Source: UBA987 sp047620825 (GTDB taxonomy: Bacteria; Bacteroidota; Bacteroidia; NS11-12g; UBA9320). Taken from it: a DNA stretch of 7,672 nucleotides. Location of the stretch: contig JBLHOC010000150.1 in NCBI GenBank assembly GCA_047620825.1, positions 1-7,672 of the forward strand, read 5' to 3'. A program made the translations under genes and the position numbers. Below are positions 6,990-7,672 of the stretch, piece by piece. The notes under the pieces were generated by a model. That model was not told the DNA's origin, did not search any database, and saw only the letters and a list, made by a program, of their open reading frames with translations. Each line of letters starts with the position of its first letter. The first letter of the stretch is position 1.

Positions 6990-6996
6990 CTAGTAA

Positions 6997-7671
6997 CTAA
7001 TTATCCAGAAATTGGATGACTGCCTTAAATGTATTCGAAACTACTTCACGATCCTCCCAATCAATACTATCCCAATCAATACCCATATCTATTTCTGATA
7101 AGTTACAAGTTAGAAGTTTTCTAATAGTGTCAATTGACTTTATTGCTTTAACTTTAAATAATTTGGGCTGTTCACTAATTAAATTTTTCACTCCTTCAAG
7201 CGAATTTGCTATGTCTGAATCAATTTTCCTTTTGTCAATAATTCCAAGTGTGGATTTATTGAACTTCAATTTGTAGTCAGTTTCAATATCAAGTATCAAT
7301 TTTTTACTACTAATAAAAGTCTTTTTTAACCCTGACTCATATGCCTTGAGCACTGAGGGGTAACGCGTCAACACATTGTAGTTATCATAAGTCCCCATCG
7401 ATATACCTAGCTTAGTAACGGAATCTCTAATAGTGAGTTTACTAAAGCCTAGTTTGACTCTGGCTCGACTCAACGTATCCAATTCATGTGACGCATTTAA
7501 GAATGCCAATAGCTTACCATGTTGAGGTAAATCTTCCCTGCTTGAGTTCTCTAAAAACTGCTTTGTTTTAGTTAGTAGAGGCTTGCTTTTATATACTTTG
7601 AACTGAGATGCAGAGCCATATCCTTTCGAATAAATAAGAGCAAAATAGCGTCTGTGACCAGTTATCACTTG
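6997..7671 (-). CDS. ParB-like partition protein, 3' part (N-terminus outside window)
   Basis: The frame is open to the right edge, giving 224 visible residues ending in TAG at 6999-6997. A GTG at 7668-7666 could be read as a start, but the codon before it is also open and the residues QVITGHRR look like the end of a ParB N-terminal nuclease-type domain (the GHRR/GERR box), so the true start lies outside. A helical stretch follows, then a probable helix-turn-helix at about residues 79-102 (LTIRDSVTKLGISMGTYDNY), in the position where ParB has its DNA-binding helices. The C-terminal 110 residues are Lys/Ile/Asp-rich and not recognised. ParB proteins bind parS sites and act with a ParA ATPase in plasmid or chromosome segregation. 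No parA is visible downstream, where it is sometimes absent anyway because the order is usually parA-parB. Identity rests on one box and an HTH, so another ParB-fold DNA-binding protein is possible. Confidence 0.55.
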   Translation of the reverse strand, partial: QVITGHRRYFALIYSKGYGSASQFKVYKSKPLLTKTKQFLENSSREDLPQHGKLLAFLNASHELDTLSRARVKLGFSKLTIRDSVTKLGISMGTYDNYNVLTRYPSVLKAYESGLKKTFISSKKLILDIETDYKLKFNKSTLGIIDKRKIDSDIANSLEGVKNLISEQPKLFKVKAIKSIDTIRKLLTCNLSEIDMGIDWDSIDWEDREVVSNTFKAVIQFLDN

Positions 7672-7672
7672 A

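Larger units (their letters stand above)
6683..6996. other. Gene-free stretch between the ParB-like gene and the exporter operon
   Basis: This 314-bp AT-rich stretch must contain the exporter operon's promoter on the minus strand unless the operon is read through from the ParB-like gene. The best minus-strand promoter guess is TTGATA (6783-6778) followed 18 bases later by a poor TGTATG, which is not convincing. It holds two inverted repeats (6840-6856 and 6888-6909), a weak AT hairpin (6972-6989) and a possible 29-codon plus-strand ORF (6796-6885), listed separately. No tRNA, no IS ends and no iterated repeats were seen. Confidence 0.6.

Noticed and set aside
7016..7276. An 86-codon plus-strand open frame antisense to the ParB-like gene
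   Set aside because: The minus-strand frame is longer, continues off the window and carries recognisable motifs; the plus frame has neither a ribosome site nor motifs.
1..7672. CRISPR arrays, tRNA or rRNA genes, tandem repeats
   Set aside because: No regularly spaced direct repeats and no recognisable structural RNA sequence were seen on either strand.

Overview
The window looks like accessory DNA from an AT-rich marine-type gammaproteobacterium. Codon use, a DegT-free NRPS terminus, a Gram-negative exporter with a periplasmic adaptor, and an IS982-family remnant would fit genera such as Pseudoalteromonas, Shewanella, Vibrio or Photobacterium. That placement is inference; no rRNA or housekeeping marker is present. 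A ParB-like partition gene at the right edge raises the possibility of a plasmid or secondary chromosome.

Layout. Bases 3-1385 (+) hold the 3' end of a non-ribosomal peptide synthetase: the end of an adenylation domain, a carrier domain and a terminal type I thioesterase, so this is the last module of an assembly line whose body lies to the left. Bases 1398 to about 2165 hold a decayed, truncated IS982-family element on the minus strand. It carries two in-frame stops and several frameshifts and lacks the transposase C-terminus. Between it and the next gene is a short plus-strand open tail (2140-2262) that may be the end of a disrupted gene. Bases 2259-6682 (-) are a compact three-gene operon, transcribed from right to left: periplasmic adaptor, ABC ATPase, then a large permease with two FtsX-type halves. 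The ATPase and permease genes share an ATGA overlap. Bases 6683-6996 are a gene-free regulatory stretch with a perfect 9-bp-arm palindrome, a second inverted repeat and a possible 29-codon ORF. Bases 6997-7671 (-) are the 3' part of a ParB-like gene.

Working together. The adaptor, ATPase and permease would form a MacAB-like tripartite pump (with a TolC-type outer membrane channel encoded elsewhere). Such pumps are commonly encoded next to lipopeptide and peptide NRPS genes, so the likeliest role is export of, or self-protection from, the NRPS product. The NRPS and pump genes converge, and the insertion-sequence wreck sits in the gap between them, where it may have removed DNA.
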